From NCBI GenBank assembly GCA_029834535.1, contig JAQMWT010000044.1, positions 124,001 through 188,000 of the forward strand: a DNA stretch of 64,000 nt, written 5' to 3'. This document shows, piece after piece, positions 34,761 to 45,023 of this stretch. Below the pieces are notes generated by a model, which saw only the letters and a program-made list of their open reading frames with translations, searched no databases and was not told where the DNA came from. Each line of letters starts with the position of its first letter. Positions within the stretch are counted from its first letter, which is position 1. The translations under genes and the position numbers were made by a program. Origin of the DNA: Chrysophaeum taylorii (Eukaryota > Sar > Pelagophyceae > Pelagomonadales > Pelagomonadaceae).

Positions 34761-35716
34761 CGAGTAGGTGCGCGGCCTTTCCGAACCACTCTGACCACAT
34801 TGTCGAAGAGTTCCTCGAGCATCTTGCTGATGGCGTGGATACTTTCTTTTGTAGAGGCCACAGTACCTAGAGAAAGAAAATCTGAACTAGGGTTAGTAGT
34901 ATCCACTGTTCAAAGGGTTAGTTCACTTAACTTTGCCACTGATTTAAGAAAAAAAAAAAAGCTGTGTTATTCACGACGGCTGTCCTCCTCGATTAAGAGA
35001 CAGTATTCGAGGACAGACTACCACTGTTCTCACGCTCTGGTGAAGGGCAACACAATTGTGATTACTGTTCTCTAGTACCATTGCGGGACCCTCTGCACAT
35101 AACAACAACTTGCGATCCTTATTGCCGTACTTGTTTGGCTTGGCGACGGAAAATTGTGTTCGCGCTCCTCGCTGGACCTCCTTCTTCTTATCTGTCCCTT
35201 TCTCTTTGTTTCGCCGATACTACTACGATCCTGGGAGTTGCGTGCCATCACAAACCTTCGAAGATGCCTGTTTCCCAGCCGCATATTGACCCACGCAGGC
35301 AGTACGCGCGCAACTGTGGGACGGTCTTCGAGCGCTGACGTCTCGCGGCCTCGGAGTACGGCGAGCGTCAACGTCCGGAAAAAAAACAGCGCTTCAATTT
35401 GATTCGTCTCCGTCTCCGCAAACCAGCGTCATCGGGGGGGGGGGCGCCGATCCATACTCTCTCAATACCGTACACGCGTCGAGATCCACGTTCACAGGTA
35501 TATGATTCGGCGACCGGAAAGATCTATTCCTCGAACGGTAGCGAATTTACGAGCAGCCGCTTTTGAGCACGCAGTACAGACATCCAAGCTCACAGGCGTC
35601 GTCGTAACTGCACCGCTAACGTCCGGGATTCAGCATCGGCCGGGTGATGCACCTCGGAGTACTGCCGCGTGCGAAAAAGTATCTTATTTTGAATAAGTAT
35701 GTATCTTTAAAGAAAG
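34761..35716. other. No supported gene
   Basis: Short frames only. The stretch 34872-34900 (GAAAATCTGAACTAGGGTTA) resembles 38296-38320, a small dispersed repeat of unknown nature. Confidence 0.4.
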
Positions 35717-36127
35717 ATGTTCCAGACGCCGACGATCGTCGGGTTGCACGACTATGGTCGTCTCGGACCCAAGTCAGCGATGAAGCGCGCCGCAAGGAGG
35801 CAAGGCGAAAGAGAGGTGTTAATAGAGAGAGTTTCCTCGCCCGGCGCGATGACGCGGGGCGGCGCTTGGGTGACGACTGGCATGTACCCGCAGACTCTCG
35901 TCGCTCACTTTGAGCGGACGAGGCTCGTCGGCGTCGAGTTCGAGTGTGCTACCGAGGCCTCTCTCACCCTCTGGACGGACAACGCCCTCCTCGCCACGCT
36001 CCGAGGCGCAGGGTCTCTTCGCCACAGATGTGATGTCGATTGCCGCGTGCTCAGGCTCCAGGTCGACCACGCCATCGCCCACTTCACAGTGGTTAGATCC
36101 CTTAGGCTCAAATGTCGCGCATCATAG
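35717..36127 (+). CDS. IFT25: IFT25/HSPB11-like intraflagellar transport protein
   Basis: ATG at 35717, 136 codons. The centre reads AWVTTGMYPQTLVAHF, very close to the FWVTTGMFPQ.. hallmark of IFT25, and the end reads VLRLQVDHAIAHFTVV, matching the last strands of its galactose-binding-like (DOC/F5-8C) fold. IFT25 pairs with IFT27 in the IFT-B complex and helps move cargo in flagella, so its presence suggests a flagellated stage. The length is right (about 130-140), but the segment before the hallmark is shortened and the first 30 residues do not resemble the family, so the true 5-prime exons may differ. The final 65 bases of coding sequence lie in the first unit of a tandem repeat. Confidence 0.6.
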   Translation: MFQTPTIVGLHDYGRLGPKSAMKRAARRQGEREVLIERVSSPGAMTRGGAWVTTGMYPQTLVAHFERTRLVGVEFECATEASLTLWTDNALLATLRGAGSLRHRCDVDCRVLRLQVDHAIAHFTVVRSLRLKCRAS

Positions 36128-36420
36128 GGGAAGCTTATATTAATCCTGCCGGGTCTCAGATCTGATGTCGATTGCCGCGTGCTCAGGCTCCAGGTCGACC
36201 ACGCCATCGCCCACTTCATAGTGGTTACTAGATCCCTTAGGCTCAAGTGTCGCGCATCATAGGGGAAGGCTATATTAATCCTGCCGGTTCTCAGATGTGA
36301 TGTTGACTGTCGCGTGCTCAGGCTCCAGGTCGACCACGCCATCGCCCACTTCACATTGGTTAGTAGATCCCTTAGGCTCGAGTGTCGCGCATCATAGGGG
36401 AAGGTTATATTAATCGTCGC
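36032..36420 (+). repeat. Tandem triplication of the last IFT25-like coding segment
   Basis: Three units of 132-135 bp start at 36032, 36164 and 36299. Each carries the coding block DVDCRVLRLQVDHAIAHF followed by a non-coding half that ends, in units 1 and 2, with TATTAATCCTGCC and TCAG. That looks like an intron end with a branch-point-like TATTAAT, so the unit may be one exon plus one intron of about 70 bp. Differences between units are few. Confidence 0.8.
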
Positions 36421-37555
36421 GATTGACGGCGCACCAAGCGGCGGGCGGACGCACGCCGTGGACTCGAGCCGAGTCTGTCGGAGGGTCGGGTCGGGCCCTC
36501 CTCGCGAATTACGACTTCCAAGATGCGGAGTAGAAGGATAGCGTCCGTCCTCAGAGGCTGGGAGCCGGGAGATGCTGCGCAGGGGCGTGATATATCAAAC
36601 TCCCAGCACGGCAAGTACCGTTATCTCTCTTTCGCTCATATCAAGCAAGACCGACCTCGCATCCTTTTATGGCAACACTCTTTCCACCGCGACGAGGCCG
36701 CATAGGAGTATCCACCGGAGCCGATCGAGCAGCGTAAGCTGCTGCATCTCCTTTCGAGAAGATGAAATCGCCGAGCGTAGAGCGCAACTTTGGCCGTTGA
36801 CGCGGGGTATTCGTACGGTCGTCGCACGAGCGACACTGTCCTTGGTTGCTCGATCCAGCTTCCGATTCGTCCGCGGCCCACGCCAGCCGCGGCCTTCGCC
36901 AGCACGAGGGTGTCGGCCAGATTCTCGACAGCGAGCTCCAACAAGAGTGGCACTCCTGCGACGAAATGCAGCCTCAAACAAACGTCTTTTTCTCGCAGGC
37001 GTCGCGGCAATTAAAGCAGACGCGCGAGTTGGAACGTCGCGCTGGACCTTGGCGCGGCCGCCACGGAGCAACGCTGCGACATATTGGTCCCGTCGTCGTC
37101 GTCGTCGATAAAGCGCCGCGCTAATCGCGGGAACAGCATCCCTCGTCTGCTGGATGAAGCGGCGTCTCCTGCAGAGTCAACGAACCTCCGGCTACCAAAA
37201 CGATGTCGACAGATCGAATCCCGGCGGCGGCTTTGTGTTTCCTCCGAGGACGACAACTGATAATAGAGTATTACTTCTTCGCAAGCTGCCATGTTGGAAA
37301 CGCGCATGGATACGCGAATTCTCGAGACACTCGCTTTGCCCGTCCGAACAACTACCCTGTCGACCAGCAGGTCGTCGCGCTCGCGACATTGACGCGCATG
37401 CTGGCCTCCCAGGACCTGTCCAACTGCGTCTTCTTCTAGAATGGGTGCTGGCGCAGATAACTTGGCAGCCCTACGATAATTTCCTTCCTTCTCGAGCCCT
37501 CCGCTCGAACCCTTAACCTTGGCAAATAGTATCGTCCGCAAAAGATTCGTATCAA
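36421..37555 (+). other. Protein-like plus-strand exons, gene unresolved
   Basis: Plus frames at about 36846-37124 (VGQILDSELQQEWHS..) and 37203-37439 (FFASCHVGNAHGYANS..) read well as protein and the second ends in a stop at 37439. They are in different frames and I could not place introns or recognise the family. A gene here would be head-to-tail with the methyltransferase gene. Confidence 0.35.
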
Positions 37556-38032
37556 ATGGCTGTCCCCATCCCTCGTCTCTTGGGCGATCAATGCTGGGAC
37601 GACGATCTCGAGTGGTACGGGAAGATGTTCGATGTAATCGAGGGCCGGGTCCTCGTCGTGGGGTGCGGTAAGTCTGACCTGAGTTTCATCCGCGGCGGCC
37701 TCGCGATCGACCTCGCGATCGACCGAACGGACCGTCGCGAATGCCCGCCCGGAGTCGAATTCGCGAGGATGGACGTTAAGAAACTCGACCTTCCCGCGGA
37801 CTCGTTTGATGCGGTGGTCGACAAGGCGTGCCTCGATTCGCTTTTTGCGTCGAACGGCGTTCGCACGGCTATCGCCGAAATTCGAAGAGTCCTCAAACCA
37901 GGCGGCAAGTTCTATTGCGTCACCCACGGAGCACCCGCCGCTCGAATCCCGTATCTTTTCGGGAGAGTCGACCACGCGCCTTTCAACGACGCCCACCTCT
38001 ACACGTGCACCAAACCCAAAAAGGACGTGTGA
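37556..38032 (+). CDS. EEF1AKMT4/METTL13-type SAM methyltransferase
   Basis: ATG at 37556, 158 residues, no intron. Motif I is VLVVGCGKSDLS (residues 32-43), the GCG(N/K)S form typical of this family. It is followed by the acidic ribose-binding D at 56, MDVKKLDLP (72-80), FDAVVDKACLDSL (84-96), as in the FD.V.DKG.LD motif, and RVLKPGGKFY (111-120). Family members methylate lysines of elongation factor eEF1A. The protein lacks a conserved N-terminal tryptophan-rich region of full-length members and is short (usual core about 200), so substrate is a guess. Confidence 0.8.
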   Translation: MAVPIPRLLGDQCWDDDLEWYGKMFDVIEGRVLVVGCGKSDLSFIRGGLAIDLAIDRTDRRECPPGVEFARMDVKKLDLPADSFDAVVDKACLDSLFASNGVRTAIAEIRRVLKPGGKFYCVTHGAPAARIPYLFGRVDHAPFNDAHLYTCTKPKKDV

Positions 38033-38949
38033 AATTCCCCCGTCGTACGCCCGAAGAGCTGTAGTGGTTTTTCTCTCAGACACCCGCCCCCCCTGGCCGG
38101 ACCAGGGGCCTCAACAACCCTTTCTCCCAACCCGAACCGCAGGTGAAACCACCACACGCCCGATCTCAGCGCAAACACCTCACACGCCATGACGAAAATC
38201 GGACAATCAAAAGAGGGTAATAGCAAGAAGACAGCAAGAAAGCAATACAAATGCCGGGTACATTGGGTTCCGTCTGGAGGAAGCGCATTTTTAGACATAG
38301 AAAATCTGAATTAGGGGTAGTACCCCCTATTATAGGGTTCGAAAAATAAGGGTCTGAAAATCAAAGTTGACAGAATCGAACTTAGCAAATCCTGCAAACT
38401 TTGGTGATTTGAAGCCGGTGGAGAACGGCTCTTAGTTATCCGGCGGCCTCCTGCCAACCCAACGGGCGCCGCGCTGTGGACCACACCGCGCGTTCCTCGT
38501 TGCGCGGCCCCAAACACAATACGCTCGTCGTGCTCATGACCTCGACACGATGCTGGCCTCCTGGCAACAATGACGCCACTCGGACTTTTTGTTGTTGGCA
38601 ACTTGGGCGAGTGTAGCACCGTCCTTCCTCAACTCATTGCTTAGCGCATAGCCGAGATCATGATGATTTAAGGCGGCACGGTGTTCGCAACGTCACCGAC
38701 GCAAACTCCGCACACGGCTCTACCGAACGATCAGCATCAGCGCCCATCGCGGCTGCGCCCGCGCACTACTCGCCATGTGTCGTCGCATTGCTGCTGACCC
38801 AGCGTCGTACCCTGCTCTGTGGTCGGCGCCGTTGGTCCGTCATTATTGACGGGGGCTCATCATTACCCGCTAGACCCGAGAAGGAAGAAAGTTGCCACAG
38901 AAATAAAGACATGAATACGTCAAATCGAGGTATCGCGACTTCATGAGAG
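38033..38949. other. Upstream region of LRR gene A
   Basis: No gene seen. This sequence is not shared with the upstream regions of LRR genes B and C, so homology among the three loci begins only a few bases before the start codon of A. Confidence 0.6.
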
Positions 38950-41900
38950 ATGGCCACCTTGCCCACCTTCGACCCCGCCGACGCTTGGGCGTGCTTCGCC
39001 GAGCTCAAGCGCCACCTCGACTTGCCCGAAGCGCAAAAAACGATTCCTCTCGACGAGCTGTTCGAAGAGGCCTTCGACCTGTGCTTCAAGGTGCACCCTA
39101 GTTCGCTCAGTCCCGAAGCGCGCGCCGCCTTCTTCAACAACCTCGATCGGAACCAGAACGGGCGCGTATCTTTCGTCGAGTGGCGGCTGTTCCACCGGCA
39201 GTGGCGGGCGTCCCGCGAGTCGATGGCCGACTACCTCGCGTCGCTGCCGACGTCCGGAGCGCTGACTAGCTCGACGCCCGACCACGAAATCGCGTTGAGG
39301 ATCGGAACCGACGCGCCCCAAGAGGAAGACTACGGTACGGGCACGGTCGAGGGCCGCGTGGAGGGGATTCAGGAGTTAAGCGGGCTCGGAGCTGCGGTTA
39401 TTGCAATGGAAACTCACGCCCCTGAAATCACAATCGAAGGTCGCGGCTCAGGGGGTTTAGCAGTCGATCTGCTACACGGCGTTCGTTTTGAACTCAAGCT
39501 TGCGTTTCCCATCGAATTTGCTTGGCGGATCCTTAAGAACGCGGTAATTAAATACGGCGGCGGCAACGAGACCCGCGACATGATCATCGCCTCTCTGAAA
39601 GAAGATACAGAGAAGATCATCGAAGGTCTCGACGTGCTCCGCACGGCCAAGCTATCCGTCGCTCTGGACATGCTCAAGTCGCTGCTGGAAAAGTACAAGC
39701 GCTTGGCGTTGTCGATTTCGTCGTCGGATGAGCTGAGGAAGAGAGACGACATCAAAGACCTTCGCTTTGATGCCGTCAGTGTTCGGAATCTCGCGACCGA
39801 GGCGTTCCGCACCGTCACGAACAAGGAGCAGAAGGTTCAGGCAGTGAAGATCGCCATGATCGCGACGGCAATCGGTTACGGCCTCGGAGGGAGCGCCGTA
39901 GACGCCCATGTCGAACTGAGACAACAAGTCGAGAAGTTGCTCGGCGCGACGAGAGTATCGAGCAGGCCATCAGCACGCAGCTCAAAGGCGGCGACGGGCT
40001 TTTCTCGTTTGGGAGCAGGGTCGATCGCGAAAAGCTTATCTGCGACATCCTGGTGCTCGTTCTTCGCGAACACTCGTTCGCTGTCACGCGCGGTTTCCGC
40101 GACAGGGAGTCCGTGGAGCCGATTCTGCACTCGAAGTCTATTATCGAGTTTCTGTTAAATCGGAACGACACCGGCTACCTTCGAACGCTGGGCAAGGAGC
40201 GATACGTGCCTGTCGCCGATGCGTTTTCCACACTTAGTCGGCACGCCTTAAACCTTTGCTTAAAGAAATCGTACGTCTTTCCGGCGTTGTTTGTTTATTA
40301 TTTGCTTCTTTGAATGTCGTGCGTTTAAAACTCGTGGGCGCAGTTTCGAGAGCTCGGGCGTCGAGGACGCGGCGCGAAAGGCGGAAATCATCGTTGGAAT
40401 CCGAAACGACACCTATCTCTATCTAAGGTGAATCGCGGTGCCCGAGCATTTCTTTGAGATTGTCGGAAATTCGTTTGTTGTGCTCCGCGGGCAAACTCGA
40501 CGATACCGCACCATCCCACGTCTGCCGTCCCCATTCTACCATCGCACTTATTCGTTGCTCGCAGCTCAAAAAATATCGGCGACGAGGTCGCCGCGGCGAT
40601 ATCCACTGGGCTAGAGAAAAACACGACGCTCCAGGAGCTCTTGCTTTCGTGCGTATTTCCGAACTTAGTCCCTACGAATGTTTATTGTCACTCCACAACG
40701 AGAGCTCCCGGCGCATCGCGTCTCCAACGAATCGCGCCAACGATCCCTCGTACGCCCATTTTTTTTTCATGTTCTTTTTGTGTGATTGCTGTGTTACCAT
40801 CTCACCCCGAGTGCTTCTCGCAGCTCCAACCGCATCGGCGACGAGGGCGCGAGGGCTCTTTCACAAATGCTCTCCAAAAACACGACGCTCCAGACGCTCA
40901 GGCTTAAGTACGTATTTCCGAACTTAGTCCCTACGAATGTTTATTGTCTCTCCACAACGAGAGCTCCCGGCGCATCGCGTCTCCAACGAATCGTGCCAAC
41001 GATCCCTCGTACGCCCATTTTTTTTTCATGTTCTTTTTGTGTGATTGCTGTGTTACCATCTCACCCCGAGTGCTTCTCGCAGCTCCAACCACATCGGCGT
41101 CGAGGGCGCGAGGGCTCTTTCACAAATGCTCTCCAAAAACACGACGCTCCAGACGCTCTGGCTTTCGTGCGTATTTCCGAACTTAGTCCCTACGAATGTT
41201 TATTGTCTCTCCACAACGAGAGCTCCCGGCGCATCGCGTCTCCAACGAATCGTGCCAACGATCCCTCGTACGCCCATTTTTTTTTCATGTTCTTTTTGTG
41301 TGATTGCTGTGTTACCATCTCACCCCGAGTGCTTCTCGCAGCACCAACCACATCGGCGTCGAGGGCGCGAGGGCTTTTTCGGATATGCTCTCCAAAAACA
41401 CGACGCTCCAGACGCTCTGGCTTTCGTGCGTATTTCCGAACTTAGTCCCTACGAATGTTTATTGTCTCTCCACAACGAGAGCTCCCGGCGCATCGCGTCT
41501 CCAACGAATCGTGCCAACGATCCCTCGTACGCCCATTTTTTTTTCATGTTCTTTTTGTGTGATTGCTGTGTTACCATCTCACCCCGAGTGCTTCTCGCAG
41601 CTCCAACCACATCGGCGTCGAGGGCGCGAGGGCTCTTTCACAAATGCTCTCCAAAAACACGACGCTCCAGACGCTCTGGCTTTCGTGCGTATTTCCGAAC
41701 TTAGTCCCTACGAATGTTTATTGTCTCTCCACAACGAGAGCTCCCGGCGCATCGCGTCTCCAACGAATCGTGCCAACGATCCCTCGTACGCCCATTTTTT
41801 TTTCATGTTCTTTTTGTGTGATTGCTGTGTTACCATCTCACCCCGAGTGCTTCTCGCAGCTCCAACCACATCGGCGTCGAGGGCGCGAGGGCTCTTTCAC

Positions 41901-43107
41901 AAATGCTCTCCAAAAACACGACGCTCCGGATTCTCTATCTTAAGTGCGTATTTCCGAACTTAGTCCCTACGAATGTTTATTGTCTCTCCACAACGAGAGC
42001 TCCCGGCGCATCGCGTCTCCAACGAATCGTGCCAACGATCCCTCGTACGCCCATTTTTTTTTCATGTTCTTTTTGTGTGATTGCTGTGTTACCATCTCAC
42101 CCCGAGTGCTTCTCGCAGCTCCAACCACATCGGCGTCGAGGGCGCGAGGGCTCTTTCACAAATGCTCTCCAAAAACACGACGCTCCGGATTCTCTATCTT
42201 AAGTGCGTATTTCCGAACTTAGTCCCTACGAATGTTTATTGTCTCTCCACAACGAGAGCTCCCGGCGCATCGCGTCTCCAACGAATCGTGCCAACGATCC
42301 CTCGTACGCCCATTTTTTTTTCATGTTCTTTTGTGTGATTGCTGTGTTACCATCTCACCCCGAGTGCTTCTCGCAGCTCCAACCACATCGGCGTCGAGGG
42401 CGCGAGGGCTCTTTCACAAATGCTCTCCAAAAACACGACGCTCCAGACGCTCTGGCTTTCGTGCGTATTTCCGAACTTAGTCCCTACGAATGTTTATTGT
42501 CTCTCCACAACGAGAGCTCCCGGCGCATCGCGTCTCCAACGAATCGTGCCAACGATCCCTCGTACGCCCATTTTTTTTTCATGTTCTTTTTGTGTGATTG
42601 CTGTGTTACCATCTCACCCCGAGTGCTTCTCGCAGCACCAACCACATCGGCGTCGAGGGCGCGAGGGCTTTTTCGGATATGCTCTCCAAAAACACGACGC
42701 TCCAGACGCTCTGGCTTTCGTGCGTATTTCCGAACTTAGTCCCTACGAATGTTTATTTTCTCTCCACAACGAGAGCTCCCGGCGCATCGCGCCTCCAACG
42801 AATCGCGCCAACGATCCCTCGTACGCCCATTTTTTTTTCATGTTCTTCTTGTGTGATTGCTGTGTTACCATCTCACCCCGAGTGCTTCTCGCAGCTTCAA
42901 CAGCATCGGCGACGAGGGCGCGAGGGCTTTTTCGGATATGCTCTCCAAAATCACGACGCTCCAGAAGCTCTATCTTTCGTGCGTATTTTAAACTCCAACA
43001 TTCTCCAGCGAACCGAGATGTGTGCACATAGGGGAAACAACATCACCGACGCCGCCAAAACCTTGCTTCGAGCTGCCGCTGGGCCGTCGCTACTATTGAT
43101 CCTCTGA
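38950..43107 (+). CDS. LRR gene A: EF-hand, helical domain, 11 one-exon LRRs
   Basis: Thirteen exons: 38950-40270, 40344-40427, 40565-40648, 40824-40907, 41083-41166, 41342-41425, 41601-41684, 41860-41943, 42119-42202, 42377-42460, 42636-42719, 42895-42978, 43032-43107. Exon 1 carries an EF-hand loop (DRNQNGRVSFVE, residues 66-77, all ligand positions fit) and a long helical domain with one 11-residue IIASLKEDTEK unit. Exons 2-12 are each 84 bp and encode 28-residue ribonuclease-inhibitor-type repeats (SNHIGVEGARALSQM..). The last exon caps the array (GNNITDAAKTLLRAA). All introns are phase 2. Compared with B and C, exon 1 has two extra bases near 39945 (GGCGCGACG for GGCGACG) that shift the frame, so as written A would be truncated at 40158. 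Either a recent pseudogene or a sequence error. No NB-ARC, ROCO, kinase or signal peptide is seen. Confidence 0.85.
40565..42978 (+). repeat. Tandem exon-intron array of LRR gene A (259-bp unit)
   Basis: Ten 84-bp exons alternate with nine 174-175 bp introns. The introns are nearly identical (GTGCGTATTTCCGAACTTAG at the start, a T run in the middle, CACCCCGAGTGCTTCTCGCAG-type end), differing by a few bases and one missing T at 42309-42322. The pair at 41083-41425 recurs as the pair at 42377-42719, showing that blocks of two repeats were copied together. Confidence 0.95.
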
Positions 43108-43327
43108 GGAACACGGACGTTTCGACGACTCGCGAAAACACCAATCGCCGCAGGTTGTTGTGAAGGTGTGGAGGTCCAGCAACCTACCCCGTCGCGCGCT
43201 ATCAAATGGGCGTGTGTCCTTAGAAGTTTCTTTCGCCTGCGTTTTCTCCTCCTCTCCTCCGAGGTGTTGGCTGAGGCCCCCCACCCACCGAGAGTGCTCC
43301 CCGTATCTCTTAACCCTCCCCCTTTTG

Positions 43328-43982
43328 ATGGAGGGCGAGGTCTTGGCGATGATGATGATGGTTCTTGTGATATTGGTGATCATCGCGAGCGTCGTCGTCG
43401 TGGTTCGACGTGTTCGACGGAAGAGGGGCGAGGCCGTGGTGGTGGTGTACGGTACGACGAAGGGGCGTGCGCGCGAGGTTGCGAATGAGTTGGCCGCGGG
43501 GCTGTCGCGCCCATCGATCATCGTCGACGCCGCTCGCGACGAAATCCGTTGGGAGATTCCCCGCGACATCGTGGTGATTGTCGCGACTTATGATGGTCTC
43601 GCGCCCGAAGGGACGCGGCAGACGTTTGCTGATCTCGAGGAGGCGTCGGCGGACTTTCGCGTGGATGCCGCGTTGACGGGAAAGAAGTATTCTATCCTTG
43701 GAGTCACTGGGTAGCTCGGCGTACGCCGAATACAATAACGCCGCCAAGACAATCGACGGGCATTTGCGGCGGTTCGGCGGCGCGCGCGTCGCGTGCGAGT
43801 TCCTGGACGACTGCAAGAACGATCGCGCCAAGGAGGCGCGATGGATGAAGCGAACGATAAAAGCGATGGAATCACTGCAAAATACTTTAACACCATCACT
43901 ACCTCCCAACCGGGAAAAGCCGGACATCGGGGACACCGTGCAACAACAAGTGACAGCGCGGCAAGCCCGGAATCTGAAATAG
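43328..43982 (+). CDS. Membrane-anchored TYW1-type flavodoxin protein, copy 1
   Basis: ATG at 43328. An N-terminal membrane helix (MMMMVLVILVIIASVVVVV) is followed by basic residues and a flavodoxin domain: YGTTKGRARE (FMN phosphate loop), VATYDGLAPEG, LEEASADFRVD, GKKYSILGVTG, SAYAEYNNAAKTIDGHL. The LEEAS.DFR block is characteristic of TYW1, the wybutosine tRNA enzyme with a membrane segment, flavodoxin and radical SAM domain. No radical SAM motif follows, so this is a flavodoxin-only protein of about 215 residues or a fragment. The frame breaks at 43714: GGG TAG C must be read one base later to continue into SAYAEYNN. The same break exists in copy 2. It lies 220 bp after LRR gene A, same strand. 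Confidence 0.6.
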
Positions 43983-45023
43983 ACGCCATCGCGCGGCCAG
44001 GGGCGCGGCAAACTGCTCTACCTCGTCAGGGAGCAGCTCGCAGTCGCGGTGCGACTCGCTTCGGCTTTGACTGCTCACGTCGACCCGTCCCGTCGGCCAA
44101 GGCGATCTCCAGAGCTTTTTTTTGTTCGAGGCTCCTCGCAGCGCGTTCGGACAACGCCGCCAGGCTGCGTTCTAATGATGAACCTCGGGAACAACCCGGA
44201 GAATGCCCCCGGCAGCACGCAGCACCCTCGCGTCATGATGTGAGTCGCTTGCAGGTAGGCTTGTCCAAATGGCACCGCACTTGCGCGGCCGCGTGTTATG
44301 GTGGCCCAAATTTGGCTCGAGTTTGGTGTCAGACATTCTCATGTCAGGAATTATTCAGGAGTACACGCTGCGCATGGTCGACGACCACCTCGAGTTGCGT
44401 CAAAGAGATGCCGCCAGCGGCGTGGCACGCCTGGCTCTGCGCGGGTTTCTTGGACACAGACTGTTCGTGTCGTTGCCCTCCGTAGTGGTCGAAAATGCCA
44501 TCGGTGAGAGGAGCCGAGGTCTCTTGAGTGGCATGCTGAATTTTCGCACTATCGCCTGAGCACGTCAGCGTTGGTACTCGAAAAATCGATTTAGTCATGC
44601 ACGGCGAGCCAAGGTCACAAACGCAGACGGGTCCGAGAGTGAAAGTCCTTGTGCGCGGTGTCGTGTGTGGCGGCGAACGTCGCGAGCGCAGTCGCGTTCA
44701 GTGCTCCACCTTCGTGAGAGTTTTGAGTCGGACGCGGGCGGTGTCTCGCTCGCGGGTGGACTCGATGCGGGCTCACTGGGCGGACTGACGGCGCGTCGAG
44801 GCGTCACATTTGTTGGCGGCAATCAAGAAGATCTTGTGCGACGCGCCCTCGAGCTGCGCGGCGATTCAGCAGGTGCGGCACCGGTGTCTCGGCGAAAGGG
44901 GGTACTACGGGGCCTCTGGCCATTTTCTCGGCGATCGACGACGCGCGTTCGGTCGGCACCCATTTGCGCTGGTGGTCGAGGAAGATCTCCACTTGGCAGT
45001 GGACTTTTCGAGGTGGCGGGGTC
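43983..45023. other. Duplicated segment after flavodoxin gene, copy 1
   Basis: About 99 per cent identical by eye to 53439-54483. Holds the frame at 44269-44559 and a plus stretch at 44665-45156 that is open for 163 codons without an ATG. No recognised protein. The differences between copies include a one-base indel near 44363 and a three-base indel near 43999. Confidence 0.6.
44269..44559 (+). CDS. Hypothetical 96-residue protein, intact copy
   Basis: ATG at 44269 to a stop at 44559. The product begins MAPHLRGRVLWWPKFG and contains a Leu/Val-rich second half, with no domain I know. The duplicate at 53728 carries one extra base (GAGTATGACG for GAGTACACG) that shifts the frame after about 31 codons, so only this copy could make the full product. 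The upstream GTGAGT..TGCAG at 44241-44255 might be a very small intron, but at 15 bp I doubt it. Confidence 0.4.
   Translation: MAPHLRGRVLWWPKFGSSLVSDILMSGIIQEYTLRMVDDHLELRQRDAASGVARLALRGFLGHRLFVSLPSVVVENAIGERSRGLLSGMLNFRTIA

Noticed and set aside
40565-42978. CRISPR-like alternation of repeat and spacer
   Set aside because: Both parts are repeated, the exons code for LRRs, and the junctions are splice sites.
40786-43031. Overlapping frames of about 219 codons across the LRR arrays
   Set aside because: They read through the introns (period 259, not a multiple of three). The spliced LRR frame explains the conserved part.
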